Assembly (NCBI GenBank): GCA_023417515.1
Contig: JAEZFL010000127.1
Coordinates: forward strand, 1-62,388
Direction: 5' to 3'
Length of the DNA: 62,388 nt
Origin: Pseudomonadota bacterium
Lineage (GTDB): Bacteria; Pseudomonadota; Alphaproteobacteria; Sphingomonadales; Sphingomonadaceae
Position numbers and translations under genes: made by a program. Shown here one piece after another: positions 17,356 through 26,092 of the stretch. Under the pieces are notes generated by a model. That model saw only the letters and a program-made list of their open reading frames with translations, did not search any database and was not told the origin of the DNA. Numbering within the stretch: position 1 is the first letter of the stretch; the number at the start of each line of letters is the position of its first letter.

Positions 17356-18768
17356 ATGGTGGGCGTGAAGTCGTTGATGAAAAGCTATGGCGGCGGGCTC
17401 AGCCTCAGCAGCCTGCTCGACTATTTCATCCCGCCCGAGATGCAGGTGCACTCGGAGACCCATCGCCGCGCCCGCATGTTCATGATCAGCCACGTCTTCG
17501 GGCCGATCCTGGGCAACACGATTCCCCTTTACATGGCGTTGACGGGCATATCGCGGGATTACCGCCTGGTCGTCTTTTTCGCGTCGATCCTGGCCTTCTG
17601 GGCCTATCCGATCGCCCTCAAGCTGACCGGGCGCTACCAGCTGCTCGCCTTCATCTCGGTCCAGAACCTCACCTTCTGCGTGCTGTGGGCCTGCTACGCC
17701 TATGGCGGAACGTCATCGCCGTTCCTGCCATGGATTCTCATCTTCCCGCTGCTTGCCTTCCTCTATCTCCCGCCGACCGGCGACGTGCGCAACATCCTGC
17801 TCGTGCAGATCTTCGGGAGCGTCGCGATCTTCGTCGCGGTCGCGTTCAGCGGAATCGCGCTGCCGCCGGTCGACCTCAGCCAGTTCCAGACGATCGGCAT
17901 GATCTCGATGGCGTCGGTCGCCATCTATTTCGCGATGATGTCGCTCTATTTCGCCAAGATGTTCCACGAGCAGAGGGAGTTCACGCGCGAGCTGAACTCG
18001 CTGGTCTCGACGTCGGACAATCTGCGCAACCTGACCGCGGCCGCCTATCAGGCGAGCGCCGCCAAGGCCGATTTCGTCGCCGGCATGAGCCACGAGCTGC
18101 GCACGCCCCTGAACGCGATCATCGGCTACAGCCAGCTGCTCCTCGAGGAGGCCGAGGCCGAGGAGGACGAGGCCGTCGTCGCCGATCTCGGCCATGTCCA
18201 CAAGGCGGGCTCCGACCTGCTTCGGCTGATCGACGACATCCTTTCCTATTCCAGGATCGAGGCCGGCAAGATGCCGCTCAATCCGCACCTGGATTGCGCA
18301 AGCAACCATTTCGATAGCTGGCGGCGCGAAATCGCCGACATTCCCGGCTGGAACCTCAACAGCATCAAGCTGACGTCGACCGGCGAGAAATGCGAGCTGA
18401 CCACCGACTGGACGGCCGTCGGAGCGACCATCCGCCGTCTTGCCGCGGGCACCGCGAGCCAGGATCAGCCGGGATCGCTGGAGGTCCGTATCGATGCGCG
18501 GCCCGGCGAGACCCTGTCCATCCTGTTCATCGACCGGGCGCCGTCCGGAGTGGCTCGTCCGATAGCGATCATGCAGGAGATGTTCGAGCATAGCGACGAT
18601 GCCTCGCCGACCAAATATGGCGCGACCGGCATCGAGATCGCGCTCGCCTTCAAGCTCGCCCAGTTGCTCGGCGGCGCCATCGACGCGGTGACCACCGCCG
18701 ACGGCGAGCCTGGCGCACTGCTCACCATCCCGGATCTCTCGTCCAAGCGCCAGGACCAGGCCGCCTGA
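17356..18768 (+). CDS. Six-TM histidine-kinase-like protein with degenerate ATPase domain
   Basis: 470 residues. The six-TM N-terminal region (about 40-200) matches that of the divergent kinase, including YFIPPEMQ and GGTSSPFLPW. The HisKA motif is intact (GMSHELRTPLNA, His246). The C-terminal half is HATPase-like in layout but has lost the N box, the DxGxG motif and the glycine-rich lid (KYGATGIEIALAF in place of KFGGTGLGLAL). It is therefore probably unable to phosphorylate itself, and may act as a phosphatase, a phosphotransfer acceptor or a ligand-sensing heterodimer partner. First gene of a rightward set with a receiver and an oxoamine-synthase-like enzyme. Confidence 0.82.
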   Translation: MVGVKSLMKSYGGGLSLSSLLDYFIPPEMQVHSETHRRARMFMISHVFGPILGNTIPLYMALTGISRDYRLVVFFASILAFWAYPIALKLTGRYQLLAFISVQNLTFCVLWACYAYGGTSSPFLPWILIFPLLAFLYLPPTGDVRNILLVQIFGSVAIFVAVAFSGIALPPVDLSQFQTIGMISMASVAIYFAMMSLYFAKMFHEQREFTRELNSLVSTSDNLRNLTAAAYQASAAKADFVAGMSHELRTPLNAIIGYSQLLLEEAEAEEDEAVVADLGHVHKAGSDLLRLIDDILSYSRIEAGKMPLNPHLDCASNHFDSWRREIADIPGWNLNSIKLTSTGEKCELTTDWTAVGATIRRLAAGTASQDQPGSLEVRIDARPGETLSILFIDRAPSGVARPIAIMQEMFEHSDDASPTKYGATGIEIALAFKLAQLLGGAIDAVTTADGEPGALLTIPDLSSKRQDQAA

Positions 18769-18796
18769 TCGCGTCGGCTATTCAAGGAAATCGTTC

Positions 18797-19159
18797 ATGA
18801 CCAAAATCCTCATCGTCGAAGACAACGAGATGAACCGCGACATGCTCGCGCGTCGTCTCGAGCGCAAAGGCTATGAGGTCGCCTGCGCCGTCGACGGCCC
18901 GGAGGGAATCGCGAAGGCGGAAACGGAGATGCCGGACGTCATCCTGATGGACGTCGCGCTCGGCGAGATGGACGGCTGGGAAGCGACGACGGCGATCCGG
19001 GCCAATCCCCGGACGGCCGCGATCCCGATCATCGCCCTCACCGCGCACGCGCTTCAGAGCGATCGCCTCAAGAGCATCGAAGTCGGCTGCGTCGATTTCG
19101 AGACCAAGCCGGTCCAGCTGCCCCAGCTGCTCGAGAAGATAGAGTTTCACACCCGTTAA
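18797..19159 (+). CDS. Single-domain response regulator (DivK-like)
   Basis: 120 residues, receiver only: IVEDNEMNRDMLARRL, Asp52 in ILMDVALGEMDGWE, Thr in ALTAH, Lys104 in ETKPVQ. The EDNEMNRDML opening is typical of the DivK/CheY-like single-domain regulators that pass phosphate within relays. It begins 28 bases after the pseudokinase gene and is followed by the oxoamine-synthase-family gene. Likely partners are the kinases in this locus. Confidence 0.88.
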   Translation: MTKILIVEDNEMNRDMLARRLERKGYEVACAVDGPEGIAKAETEMPDVILMDVALGEMDGWEATTAIRANPRTAAIPIIALTAHALQSDRLKSIEVGCVDFETKPVQLPQLLEKIEFHTR

Positions 19160-19234
19160 CCATCGCTGGTGCGCGATGCTTATCGCCTTGCGCCCTATCC
19201 TTTCCGACAATCAACTACAGGTCTCGTGAGCCAC

Positions 19235-20686
19235 ATGGGTGACATTCAGTCCAAGTTCGACGCGCTCGGCGGAAGCATGCGCGATTTCCGCTACTTGCCG
19301 GGATCCGACCTGCTCGCTCGCGTGGGCGCCTTCTACGAATGGCAGGAGACGCGCCGCGCCGCCGGCCTGTGGCCGCTCGGCCGCTCGACCGAGCAAGGTG
19401 CGTTCAGCCGCTGCAGCGCGCGCACCGACGAGGGCGAGCTGTTCAACGGAGTCAACTTCGCCAGCCAGGATTATCTGAGCCTCAACTCGCATCCGGTGAT
19501 TCTCGAGACCGCGATCGAGGCGATGCGGGAATATGGCGTTCACAGCGCCGGCTCCCCTGCCCTGGTCGGCAACACGTCGCTGTCGATCGCCCTGGAGAAC
19601 AAGATCGGCGAGTTCCTCGGCTACGACCATGTCGCCTTGTTCCCGACGGGCTGGGCCGCCGGCTTCGGAGTGATCAAGGGCCTGGTCCGGCCGCACGATT
19701 ATATCGTGATGGACGCGCTGAGCCACGCCTGCCTTCAGGAAGGCGCCCAGGCGGCGACCCGCAACATCCACCTGTTCCGCCACAACCAGATCGAGGGCGC
19801 GCGCGAGAAGCTCGCCAAGATCCGCGCCAACGACACCGAGAACGGCATCCTGATCGTCGTCGAGAGCCTCTATTCGATGGACAGCGACACGCCCGACATC
19901 CGCGCGCTCCAGGACCTCGCCCACGAATATGGCGCGACCCTGCTGGTCGACGTCGCCCACGATCTCGGCAATCTCGGCCCCACCGGCCGCGGCTTCCTCG
20001 AAATCCAGGACATGATCGGCAAGGTCGACGTGGTGATGGGGAGCTTCTCCAAGACTTTCGCGTCGAACGGCGGCTTCGTCGCCGCGCGCGGGCGCAGCGT
20101 GAAGGAGTATATGCGCTACTTCAGCTCGCCCAACACCTTCTCCAACGCGCTGTCTCCGGCCAGTGCCGCCATCGTCGGCAAGGCGTTCGACATCGTCTCG
20201 TCAGAGGAAGGCGCAAGCCTTCGCGGCGAGCTGATGAGCAACATCAAGCTGCTGCGCAGCCTGCTCGGCGAGTGCGGCCTCGAAACCTATGGCGACCCGT
20301 CGGCGATCGTGTGCGTGAAGATGGGCACCGAGGCGCTGGCGCGGCTTGCCAGCCGCCGCCTGCCGTCGATGGGCATGCTCGCCAACCTGGTCGAGTTTCC
20401 CGCGGTGCCGAAGGGCCAGGCGCGCTTCCGCCTGCAGGTCATGGCCAGGCACAGCCAGCGCGACATCCTTGATGCCGTCTACCGGCTGTCGACCGCGGTC
20501 GCCGACGCGCGCCGCGACGTCGAGGCCCTGGAATCGGGACTCGCCACCCTCGAGACGCTCGATGTCGACCGCCCCCTGCGCCGGCCCGAAGGCGAGGCGG
20601 CAACGATTTCGTCGATCGACACGTCGAACGCCTCCTCCGCGCCGGACGTCGCCGGATGGGACCGCGGCAAGTCCGCAGCCGCCTGA
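19235..20686 (+). CDS. Alpha-oxoamine synthase family PLP enzyme (possible signal synthase)
   Basis: About 483 residues; starts at 19169 (GTG), 19226 (GTG) or 19235 (ATG) are possible. Fold type I PLP enzyme of the family containing KBL, AONS, ALAS, serine palmitoyltransferase, CqsA and LqsA. The PLP lysine is Lys273 in GSFSKTFASNGG, and SHACLQEGA and FRHN match the family. The usual DEAHSxG is DVAHDLG here (Asp239 kept, Glu replaced by Val240). It has an N-terminal extension of about 70 residues and a C-terminal tail of about 60. It is not a close match to the sphingomonad serine palmitoyltransferase I remember. Its place beside six-TM kinases recalls the CqsA/CqsS and LqsA/LqsS loci; substrate and product cannot be read from the sequence. 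Confidence 0.8.
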   Translation: MGDIQSKFDALGGSMRDFRYLPGSDLLARVGAFYEWQETRRAAGLWPLGRSTEQGAFSRCSARTDEGELFNGVNFASQDYLSLNSHPVILETAIEAMREYGVHSAGSPALVGNTSLSIALENKIGEFLGYDHVALFPTGWAAGFGVIKGLVRPHDYIVMDALSHACLQEGAQAATRNIHLFRHNQIEGAREKLAKIRANDTENGILIVVESLYSMDSDTPDIRALQDLAHEYGATLLVDVAHDLGNLGPTGRGFLEIQDMIGKVDVVMGSFSKTFASNGGFVAARGRSVKEYMRYFSSPNTFSNALSPASAAIVGKAFDIVSSEEGASLRGELMSNIKLLRSLLGECGLETYGDPSAIVCVKMGTEALARLASRRLPSMGMLANLVEFPAVPKGQARFRLQVMARHSQRDILDAVYRLSTAVADARRDVEALESGLATLETLDVDRPLRRPEGEAATISSIDTSNASSAPDVAGWDRGKSAAA

Positions 20687-20748
20687 ATTAACCATTTACG
20701 GGCCTTTTACCTTGTTGGGCTAGGACAGCCGGCGAGAAGGAATATGTC

Positions 20749-22029
20749 ATGAAGCTACGGTTCGCGGTTGTCCTTTCCCTCAGTGCCGCCACGCTGCTCG
20801 CCCCGCTCCCGGCGCAGGCCCAGGAGAGCGGCGACGTGGTCGTCCGCATCGCGGGCGCGCGCACCAAGCTGGCGGACGATGGCGAGATCAGGGTCAACGG
20901 CGTCCTCGACCCGACCGCGGGATACGAGACCCGCGAGACCTATCAGGGCATCCTGTCGGGCACCTACTTCCCGATCGACGGGTTCGGCATCGACGCCTCG
21001 ATCTCCACGCCGGGGACGACCAACAACATCCCGGCCGGAAGCCTCGCCGGCACGCCCAACCTGGGCGACGACGAATTCACCCTGATCACGCTGGGCGGCC
21101 GAGTGCAGCCGTTCGACGGCCCGCTGTCGCCTTATGTCGGCGGCGGCGTCCAGGTGCAGCTCACCACGCAGGAGCGCGACGGCCTCGGCGTCAACCTCAA
21201 CATTCCCAACGCGCACGGCCCCTATGTCGAGGGCGGCGTCGAATATAATGTCAGCCGCCGCTGGGGCATCTTCGCCTCGGTGCGCCAGGCCTGGTACCAC
21301 ACTGGTGCGACCGGCCTTCTGCCGACCGACGCCACCTTCACCAATTTCGCCGCGGTCGACGCCAACGCGGTTCTCGACCCGCTGACCATCCAGGTCGGAA
21401 TCCTGACCCGCTTCGGCCGGCCGGACAGCGAGACCGGGCCCGTTATCGGGCGCGACAATTCGCGCTGGACGATCCGCGCCGGCGTCACGACGCTGTCGCT
21501 CGCCGACGAGATCGACCTGTCGGTCGGCGGGGCGCCCTTCCCGAATGCGGGCCTGTCGACCTTCGAGCACCACACGCCGACGGTCCAGATCGGCTATTTC
21601 CTGACCGACAATATCGCGGTCAACGCGACGCTCGGCCTGCCGCCGAGCATCGACATTTTCGGCGCCGGCTCGATCGGAGCGCTGCCCAAGCTCGGCGAAG
21701 TGACCTATGGTCCGACCGCCCTGACCGTGCAGTTCCACCCGATCCGCCACGGCCGGATCCGGCCCTATGTCGGCGCCGGGATCAGCTACATGATCGTGTT
21801 CGACACCGAGGACGGCGCGTTCGAGGGCCTCGAGGTCGAGAACGATTTCGGGCTGGCCTTCGAAGCCGGCACCGACTTCATGGTGACCGATCGCTGGGGC
21901 CTGTTCATCGACGTGAAGAAGGCGCTTCTCCGCCCGACCTCGACCGGCACGTTCGGCGGCATGGCGGTGGTCGGCGAGACCCGGCTCGATCCGTGGGCGT
22001 TCACGGGCGGCATCGTCTTCCGCTTCTGA
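20749..22029 (+). CDS. Outer-membrane protein with two OmpW-like halves
   Basis: 426 residues. Signal peptide 1-24 ending AQA. The mature protein has two similar halves: about 28-215 and 236-426. Both start with a short strand and a LADD/LADE element (KLADDGEIRVNGV; SLADEIDLSVGG), and both contain a SPYVGGGV/RPYVGAGI strand, the OmpW hallmark, and a VSRRWGIFASV/VTDRWGLFIDV strand. It ends in Phe, as barrel proteins do. OmpW proteins are usually single eight-stranded barrels of about 200 residues, so this is a duplication. It follows the oxoamine-synthase gene on the same strand after 62 bases and might move a hydrophobic compound across the outer membrane (inference). Confidence 0.75.
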   Translation: MKLRFAVVLSLSAATLLAPLPAQAQESGDVVVRIAGARTKLADDGEIRVNGVLDPTAGYETRETYQGILSGTYFPIDGFGIDASISTPGTTNNIPAGSLAGTPNLGDDEFTLITLGGRVQPFDGPLSPYVGGGVQVQLTTQERDGLGVNLNIPNAHGPYVEGGVEYNVSRRWGIFASVRQAWYHTGATGLLPTDATFTNFAAVDANAVLDPLTIQVGILTRFGRPDSETGPVIGRDNSRWTIRAGVTTLSLADEIDLSVGGAPFPNAGLSTFEHHTPTVQIGYFLTDNIAVNATLGLPPSIDIFGAGSIGALPKLGEVTYGPTALTVQFHPIRHGRIRPYVGAGISYMIVFDTEDGAFEGLEVENDFGLAFEAGTDFMVTDRWGLFIDVKKALLRPTSTGTFGGMAVVGETRLDPWAFTGGIVFRF

Positions 22030-22155
22030 TCGACGGGCGCCCGCAAGCGCCTGCAATCCCGATTCTCGCAGGCTGACCGACACACGCGCTGACGAGCGTC
22101 CGGAACCGCGTCCACCGACGATTGTTGCCCCTGAACGTAACGGGGGCTTCCACGC

Positions 22156-23157
22156 GTGGCGAAGGCTGTCCGTCCAATTGCGGCATATCGGGCGCCGCGA
22201 CCTTTGCGGCTGCAAGTCGCCGCCCTCCCCTTGCTCGCCGGCTGCGCGGGCGAGCAGTCCGTCTTTTCTCCGTTCGGGGTGGAGGCCGAAAGCACTCTGA
22301 CCCTGACCTGGGCGATGGCGATCTCCCTCGGGCTGATCGCCATCGGCGTGTTGTGGCTGGCGTTCCACGCCTGGCGCGCGCGGCCCGAGCGAATGGACCA
22401 CAAGAAGGGGATGCGCATGGTGCTGTGGCTGGGCGGGATCGGCCCTGCCCTGTTCCTCGGCATCATGCTGGCCCTCTCGCTGCCCAAGATGCGGGCGATG
22501 GACCTGGCCGACGACGACCTCAATGTCGCGGTCGACGGCGAGCAATTCTGGTGGCGGGTGCGCTATCTCCCGCCCGGCGGCGAACCGGTCGAGGCGGCGA
22601 ACGAGATCCGGATCCCGGTCGGGCGCACCGTCGCCTTCGACCTCGACAGTCCGGACGTCATCCACAGCTTCTGGATCCCGGGCCTCGCCGGCAAGCTCGA
22701 CATGGTGCCGGGCCGCACCAACCGACTGGTGGTGCGCGCCACGCGCCCCGGCACGTTCCGCGGGGTCTGCGCCGAGTTTTGCGGACTCAGCCACGCCAAC
22801 ATGGCGTTCGACGTGGTCGCGATGGAGCCGGCGGACTTCGATCGCTGGCTCGCCGCTCAGGCGCAGCCGGCTGGCCCCGCGCAGGGGCCGGGCGGCGAAC
22901 TGTTCCAGGCTTATGGCTGCGCCGGCTGCCATAGCGTGCGCGGTCACGGGCCGGTCAGCGCGATCGGCCCCGACCTCACCCATTTCGGCAGCCGCCGCTC
23001 GCTTGGAGCCGGCACCTTGCCGATGGCGCCGGCCGAGACGGCCGCCTTCATCCGTGATTCCTCGGTCGCCAAGCCGGGTTCGCTGATGCCCGCCTTTCCC
23101 GGCATGAGCGACGCCGACGCCGCGGCGATTGCCGCCTACCTTCATGGGCTCCGCTGA
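22156..23157 (+). CDS. Cytochrome c oxidase subunit II fused to cytochrome c
   Basis: 333 residues, GTG start. Lipobox LLAGC puts the lipidated Cys at 30. Two TM helices, then the cupredoxin domain with the CuA site (DVIHSFWIP, CAEFCGLSHANM), then a C-terminal cytochrome c domain with GCAGCH and a distal Met in SLMPAFPGM. This is the caa3-type subunit II, which takes electrons from small c-type cytochromes and passes them to subunit I. Its stop overlaps the start of the subunit I/III gene (TGATG). Confidence 0.93.
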   Translation: MAKAVRPIAAYRAPRPLRLQVAALPLLAGCAGEQSVFSPFGVEAESTLTLTWAMAISLGLIAIGVLWLAFHAWRARPERMDHKKGMRMVLWLGGIGPALFLGIMLALSLPKMRAMDLADDDLNVAVDGEQFWWRVRYLPPGGEPVEAANEIRIPVGRTVAFDLDSPDVIHSFWIPGLAGKLDMVPGRTNRLVVRATRPGTFRGVCAEFCGLSHANMAFDVVAMEPADFDRWLAAQAQPAGPAQGPGGELFQAYGCAGCHSVRGHGPVSAIGPDLTHFGSRRSLGAGTLPMAPAETAAFIRDSSVAKPGSLMPAFPGMSDADAAAIAAYLHGLR

Positions 23158-25706
23158 TGGCGGAGACGGCCGTCCATATCCCCGACCAGGACGATCCCGC
23201 AGTCCGCGCGGCCCAGGAGGAACGGCTGCAGCAGGTGTGGGCGCCGCCCAAGGGGCTGTTCTTCCGCTGGACCGACACCAACAACAATGCGGTCGGCATC
23301 TGGTACACGGTGACGGCCTTCGGGATGATGCTGTTCGCGGGTGTGCTCGGCCTGATCATTCGGGCGCAGCTCGCGGTTCCGGGCAACGACCTCGTCTCCG
23401 CGTCGACCTTCAACCAGCTGTTCACGCTGCACGGGTCGATGATGATGTTCCTGTTCGCGGTGCCGATGTTCGAGGCGGTGGCAGTGGTTCTGCTGCCGCA
23501 GCTCCTCGGCGCTCGCGACCTGCCGTTCCCGCGCCTCTCCGCCTTCGGCTATTGGAGCTTCCTGATCGGCGGCGTGTTCGTCGCCGGGTCGATCTTCTTC
23601 GGTGCAGCGCCCGACGGCGGCTGGTTCATGTATCCGCCGCTCAGCACCGATCCGAAGCTCGCCGGGATCGGCGCCGACATCTGGATGCTCGGCCTGTCCT
23701 TCATCGAGGTCGCGTCGCTGGCGGCGGCGGTCGAGCTCATCGTCGGGGTCTTGAAGTGCCGGCCGCCGGGCATGCGGCTCAACCTGATGCCGCTCTACGC
23801 CTGGTACATCCTGGTCGTCGCGGTGATGATCCTGTTCGCCTTCCCGCCATTGATCGCCGGCGACATATTGTTCGAACTTCAGCGCCTGCTCGACTGGCCG
23901 TTCTTCGATCCTGCGCGCGGCGGCGACCCGATCTTGTGGCAGCACCTGTTCTGGATCTTCGGCCATCCCGAGGTCTACATCATCTTCCTGCCGTCGATCG
24001 CGATCTTCGCGATGGTGGTGCCGACCTTCGCGCAGCGGCCCCTGCTCGGCTATCCGTGGATCGTTCTCGCCGCGGTCGGCACCGGCTTCCTGAGCTTCGG
24101 CCTGTGGGTCCACCACATGTACACGATCGGGCTGCCCAACATCTCGATCGGCTTCTTCGCGGCCGCCTCGGAAGCCGTGGTCATCCCGACGGGCGTTCAG
24201 ATCTTCGTGTTCATCGCGACGATCTGGGCGGGGCGGATGATCTGGTCGACTCCGATGCTCTACGCGGCCGGCGCCCTCGCCGTGTTCGTGGTCGGCGGCC
24301 TCACCGGAGTGATGGTCGCCAACGCGCCGTTCGACTGGCAGGCGCACGACACCTATTTCATCGTCGCCCACCTCCACTACGTGCTGATCGGCGGGGTGCT
24401 CCTGCCGCTGTTCGCAGGGCTCTATTATTACTGGCCGCTGATCACCGGGAAGAAGCTGTCCGACCGGCTCGGCCGGGTCGCCTTCTGGCTGATGTTCGTC
24501 GGCTTCAACCTGGGCTTCTTCCCGATGCACATCTCCGGGCTGATGGGGATGCCGCGGCGGGTCTACACCTACCCCGCCGAGCTCGGCATATCGACGCTCA
24601 ACCTCCTCTCGACCATCGGCGCCTTCATGTTCGCGGCCGGTGTCGCGGTGGTCGTCATCGACCTCCTGCTGTCGCCGCGGCGGGAGGTGGCCGCGCGCAA
24701 CCCGTGGAACGCGGGAACGCTCGAGTGGCTGGCGCTTCCCCGTTCGCCCAGCAACGACTGGGGCGTGCGCTCGGTGCCCCACATCGAGAGCCGCTACCCG
24801 CTCTGGCAGCAGCCGGATTTCGTCAAGCAAGTCGACGAGGGCCGCTTCTACCTTCCCGACGCCGAGGAGGGAAAGCGCGAGCTGATGGTCAGCACGGTGC
24901 TCGACGCCGAGCCGCTTCAGGTCGTGCGCGTCGGCGGCCCCAGCGTCATGCCGATGCTCGCCGCAGTGACGCTCGGCGGCGTGTTCATCCTGACGACCTT
25001 CCACCTTTACTGGCTGGCGCTCGCCAGCGGCGTGGCGACTCTCGTCGTCGTCCTGTGGTGGCTGTGGATCGGGACCGAGGTTCCGAACGAGAAGCCGGAA
25101 AAGCATGCCGGCCGCGGCCTCGTCCTGCCGCTCTACGCGTCGGGGCCGGCGTCGGTCGGCTGGTGGGCGATGTTCATCACCATGATCGGCGACGCCACCG
25201 CGTTCCTGAGCCTGGTGTTCGGCTATTTCTTCTACTGGACGGTCCACACCGACTTCCCGCCCGATCCGGCGGCCGGCCTCGACGGCCCCGGAGTTACCTG
25301 GCCGATGGCGGCGCTGGCGCTGATCCTCGTCGGCTGGGCGCTGACCGTGATCGCGCGCGAGACGAACGTCCGCGGCCGGACCTGGATCGCTCGAGTCGCG
25401 CTTGCCGCGGCAGCAACGGCCACGGCGGCGGGCGGTATCGCCGGTCTTGCCGGCCCCTGGACGACCGGGCTCGACCCCACGCTCCACGTCTATCCGGCGA
25501 TCGTCTGGATATTGGTCATCTGGGTCGCCGCCCACGCCGCGGCGGGGGTGATCATGCAGCTCTACGCGCTCGTCCGAAGCCTCGCCGGGCGCCTGACCGC
25601 GGAGCGCGACGGCGACGTCCGCAACGTCGCGCTCTACCACCATTTCCTCGCGCTTACCGCGCTGACGACATTCGTCGTCATCGCCTTCTTTCCGAGGCTC
25701 GCATGA
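23157..25706 (+). CDS. Cytochrome c oxidase subunit I-III fusion
   Basis: 849 residues. Residues 1 to about 560 are subunit I: HGSMMMFLF (low-spin haem ligand), FGHPEVYI (CuB His cross-linked to Tyr, with the A1-type Glu), WVHHMY (CuB ligands), HDTYFIVAHLHYVL (haem ligands). After a hydrophilic link (about 540-600) a subunit III-like segment follows with SVGWWAMFITMIGDATAFLSLVFGYFF and further TM helices. The fusion resembles CoxN-type proteins of rhizobial alternative aa3 oxidases, as I recall them. Overlaps the next gene by ATGA. Confidence 0.92.
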   Translation: MAETAVHIPDQDDPAVRAAQEERLQQVWAPPKGLFFRWTDTNNNAVGIWYTVTAFGMMLFAGVLGLIIRAQLAVPGNDLVSASTFNQLFTLHGSMMMFLFAVPMFEAVAVVLLPQLLGARDLPFPRLSAFGYWSFLIGGVFVAGSIFFGAAPDGGWFMYPPLSTDPKLAGIGADIWMLGLSFIEVASLAAAVELIVGVLKCRPPGMRLNLMPLYAWYILVVAVMILFAFPPLIAGDILFELQRLLDWPFFDPARGGDPILWQHLFWIFGHPEVYIIFLPSIAIFAMVVPTFAQRPLLGYPWIVLAAVGTGFLSFGLWVHHMYTIGLPNISIGFFAAASEAVVIPTGVQIFVFIATIWAGRMIWSTPMLYAAGALAVFVVGGLTGVMVANAPFDWQAHDTYFIVAHLHYVLIGGVLLPLFAGLYYYWPLITGKKLSDRLGRVAFWLMFVGFNLGFFPMHISGLMGMPRRVYTYPAELGISTLNLLSTIGAFMFAAGVAVVVIDLLLSPRREVAARNPWNAGTLEWLALPRSPSNDWGVRSVPHIESRYPLWQQPDFVKQVDEGRFYLPDAEEGKRELMVSTVLDAEPLQVVRVGGPSVMPMLAAVTLGGVFILTTFHLYWLALASGVATLVVVLWWLWIGTEVPNEKPEKHAGRGLVLPLYASGPASVGWWAMFITMIGDATAFLSLVFGYFFYWTVHTDFPPDPAAGLDGPGVTWPMAALALILVGWALTVIARETNVRGRTWIARVALAAAATATAAGGIAGLAGPWTTGLDPTLHVYPAIVWILVIWVAAHAAAGVIMQLYALVRSLAGRLTAERDGDVRNVALYHHFLALTALTTFVVIAFFPRLA

Positions 25707-26092
25707 AGGAGGAGCTGCGCCGGAAGATCGAGCGACGGTGGTGGAGCCTGTGGCGGCTGATCGGGGCGCCGGTCGCGTGGTCGCTCCATTTTCTGTTCTG
25801 CTACGTTTTCGCGGCGATACGCTGCGCGAAGGGCGGCCCGCTGCAGCCGCTCGACGATGTTCGCGCGGTAATCGCGGCGGTGACCCTGCTCGCGCTGATG
25901 ATCGTCGGCTGGAGCGGCTACAGCGCGTGGCGGCACACGCGAATCGAGGGCGACCCGCCGCCGCACGACGAAAGCACTCTGGAGGATCGCCACCGATTCC
26001 TCGCCATGGCCGAGCTCCTGCTCGCCGCGCTCAGCTTCGTCGCCATCGTCTACACCGCGATTCCCGCCTTCATGTTTCCGGATTGCCGATGA
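25703..26092 (+). CDS. Small membrane protein of oxidase cluster
   Basis: 129 residues with three hydrophobic segments (about 19-38, 52-71, 98-118) separated by charged loops. ATG 25703 overlaps the subunit I-III stop, and its own stop overlaps the next start, both as ATGA. I do not recognise the family with certainty. Position suggests an accessory or assembly subunit of the oxidase, similar in place to CoxO/CoxP of rhizobial clusters. Confidence 0.7.
   Translation: MKEELRRKIERRWWSLWRLIGAPVAWSLHFLFCYVFAAIRCAKGGPLQPLDDVRAVIAAVTLLALMIVGWSGYSAWRHTRIEGDPPPHDESTLEDRHRFLAMAELLLAALSFVAIVYTAIPAFMFPDCR

Noticed and set aside
20755..25643. Very long open frames on the minus strand opposite the OmpW and oxidase genes
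   Set aside because: They are antisense shadows of GC-rich codons: no known domains, low-complexity Arg/Asp/Gly-rich content, and no ribosome binding sites.
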